Source of the DNA: Moringa oleifera
Lineage: Eukaryota > Streptophyta > Magnoliopsida > Brassicales > Moringaceae
Assembly: GCA_021397835.1 (NCBI GenBank)
Contig: JAJFZO010000407.1
Location: 4,340,001 to 4,404,000 of the forward strand
Direction of reading: 5' to 3'
DNA length: 64,000 nucleotides
A model generated the notes under the pieces. It saw nothing but the letters and a program-made list of their open reading frames with translations, ran no database searches and was not told the DNA's origin. Of this stretch, positions 61,935-64,000 are shown one piece after another; the stretch's first letter is position 1, and the number at the start of each line of letters is the position of its first letter. The position numbers and the translations under genes are program-made.

Positions 61935-64000
61935 CGGGTGAGTAAGGGAACGTGGGTTTTGGGGAGATGTTTGCAGACAAACGTCACCTCTTCCTGGAGC
62001 CATGAAAAAGCTTCACTACCCAATTAATTTGACAATGTGGGTAGACTACGGTGGCACGGATTTTCTTTCTCTTTCTTTCCTTTTTAATCTTGTTTTTCCC
62101 TTTGTCCGTATCTTTTCAATGCCTCTGCCGACTATCGTACCAGAGATTCGTATACCATCTTTGAGTCACAAAGAAGACCGTATTTTTTCTTTTTCCAAAT
62201 ATAATGTCTATTCCAACCTCCACAAATTCCTTCGCTTCGTTGCTATTACATTTATACCTTCGTTACTATTCTTTCTGTTTTTGCGTTGAAGAACAACCCC
62301 CCCCCCCCCCCCTTCTCTCTCATTTCCTTTCCTTCATCATTATCTCTCCTTTTAAGTTAATCTTCTGATTAATCATTATTATCGTACAAAATATGGGGTT
62401 TACCCCTTAAGCTTCACTTGAGAAAAGTTAGGATGAGGACATGTCTATTTTACTTGCCGCAAACCCCCTTTCCAAATTTACATAGATAATTGTGAGAATT
62501 TCACATGGCCGTATAGAAGCTTCAAGAAGCATAGAGGTTCTTCTGATTAATGACTTTAATCGTGATAAATTAATACTAAAATCAATCTGATCGGTTGTAT
62601 TTGATTTTTTATCAATTTTTTGAAATCATAAAAATAAACAGAAAATCTTAATTTTGATGAATTCCACATTATTTCAGTTAATATGTTAATATATATATAT
62701 ATATATATGTGTGTGTATGCATTAACGAGTTTAACAAAATTTAAATTTTTATAATAAATAGTTAGGTGAGAATAAAAAACAACCTCAAATTATACTCACT
62801 TTTTTTTTACATTTCAAAATATCTGTTGAAAAAATAAAAAAATAAAATTATTTAAATTAAAAATTTTATATAATAATTTTTAATAGACATAAAAACATAT
62901 TCAAATTACCACTTATATAAAAAAAATCAAATCTTTTTGTTGGTAACAAAATTTACATAATAAAATTTTATACCTTAATCATTTTTGAAGCATTTTTAAT
63001 AACGAAAATATTTTTGCTTTATAACGATAATTTATATTTAAATTAATTACATTAATATATTTATATTAACATTAAAAATAAAATTTCCTTTTTATAGTTA
63101 CCCAAAATAATTCTTACATTGAATATTTTGGTTTTGGGGTTAAATTATTTGATTTATCACAATGTTATACCGTGATTAGAAAGATCAAAAGAGAGCTCAT
63201 GTGAGATGTTTTCACAGTAACATTTCTCAAGATTAATAAAGATTGATGCCTGAGGCTGACCCCAAAAAATGTCTATATTTTGCACTGACTTAGATGATTA
63301 CCACCCCCATTAATGGCAAATATGGGATCATAATATAAGATTATATGATTTTGATCTTCTATTAAGTCATCCCATTAACATCTTTTATCTCTATTGGGTA
63401 AACATTTAATCAAGATTATACCATGTGGGTCATTCTTATTATCTTATATTAACAATTTTTTTAATCACCAAGCTGTATCATTTCCTAATTGTTGGGTGTC
63501 GGTCCGTGTGACTTTATTGATTTACAGAAGGTTCTAACTTTATGATAATTACATTGACCAAATTGGCTTGGTTTCTTTCTTCTCTTACATCACAAATCGC
63601 CCTCTACGGTCCTATAATCAACTGTCCTTTTTAATCGTGTCTCATCTTAATTTGTGTTGAGTTGATCAGGACTCATTCCTAATGTGAACACAGAGGGATT
63701 CCAGAAAAAGTTTGAAAAAATAAAGTTAATAATATTAAATTTTAAAGTAAATATCATAAAAATGTTTGAATTATATTTATATTTATTTTATAGTTTAAAA
63801 TATTGACCAAATTAGTCATATATTAATTTTATTTAACTTAAACTCCATCAAAAAATTTAAAATATTTAAATTAAGAGTATTATATGATAAATTTCGACTT
63901 ACAACTATTTTTAAGTATAAAAAACATTCAAACCATCATCATAAAAAATTTTTATTTTTTAAAATTTCATAAATCTCAAACTAAATTAGATTATTTGTTA
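61935..64000. other. Region upstream of MIR390, AT-rich to the window end
   Basis: Contains the MIR390 promoter, a run of 16 C at 62297-62312, an AT run followed by GT units at 62689-62717, and AT-rich repeat material (62800-63060 and 63720-64000). A plus-strand open frame at 62002-62289 has no recognisable domain. No gene is supported. Confidence 0.6.
62297..62312. repeat. Poly-C run (16 C)
   Basis: Sixteen consecutive C on the plus strand, hence 16 G on the MIR390 strand, about 400 bp upstream of the presumed MIR390 start. Length may be unreliable in assemblies. Confidence 0.85.

Overview
The window is nuclear DNA from a flowering plant, most likely a woody eudicot. The genes carry many GT-AG introns, they encode plant-only families (SAUR, CYP71-clan P450, LRR-VIII-2 and IMK2-type receptor kinases, DREB2), and the spacers are very AT-rich. 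I cannot name the species from the sequence.

Layout, left to right: the 3' part of NOC3 (+, 647-5022); a 5.3 kb AT-rich spacer; a SAUR71/72-type gene (-, 10341-10781); an 8.4 kb spacer with three GC-richer islands; a complete two-exon P450 (-, 19190-20900); a divergent 24-exon malectin/LRR receptor kinase (+, 23814-30316); NOP56 (+, 31331-34725); an unrecognised 202-aa membrane protein (-, 35371-35979); a possible 75-aa membrane micro-protein (-, 38341-38568); a PRA1.B-type gene (+, 42125-42793); an IMK2-type receptor kinase (+, 44127-46862); an Abraxas-like BRISC/BRCA1-A subunit (+, 47378-48567); a DREB2 factor (+, 52422-53768); a 13-exon plastid MATE transporter of DTX45 type (-, 54400-59819); and a MIR390 gene (-, hairpin about 61682-61802).

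The most notable item is the MIR390 hairpin. The 21-nt mature and star strands, as I remember them for this family, are both present in one foldback, and a TATA box lies about 130 bp upstream. An open reading frame of 115 codons runs straight through the hairpin and could easily be mistaken for a membrane-protein gene. miR390 works with AGO7 to trigger TAS3 tasiRNAs that restrain auxin response factors. NOC3 and NOP56 both serve ribosome biogenesis, and the NOP56 promoter has the telo-box plus site II signature of that regulon. SAUR, LRR-VIII-2 kinase and NOP56 are neighbours in the same way as in Arabidopsis (At1g56110 to At1g56150), which points to conserved microsynteny.

Spacers hold simple repeats, degenerate AT-rich dispersed repeats that look like MITEs, several inverted or direct repeats, and one microRNA-like foldback near 22.8 kb. 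I saw no LTR retrotransposon, transposase gene, rRNA or convincing tRNA. Exon borders were read by eye from splice consensus, frame and remembered family alignments; total coding lengths are multiples of three for every complete multi-exon gene reported.
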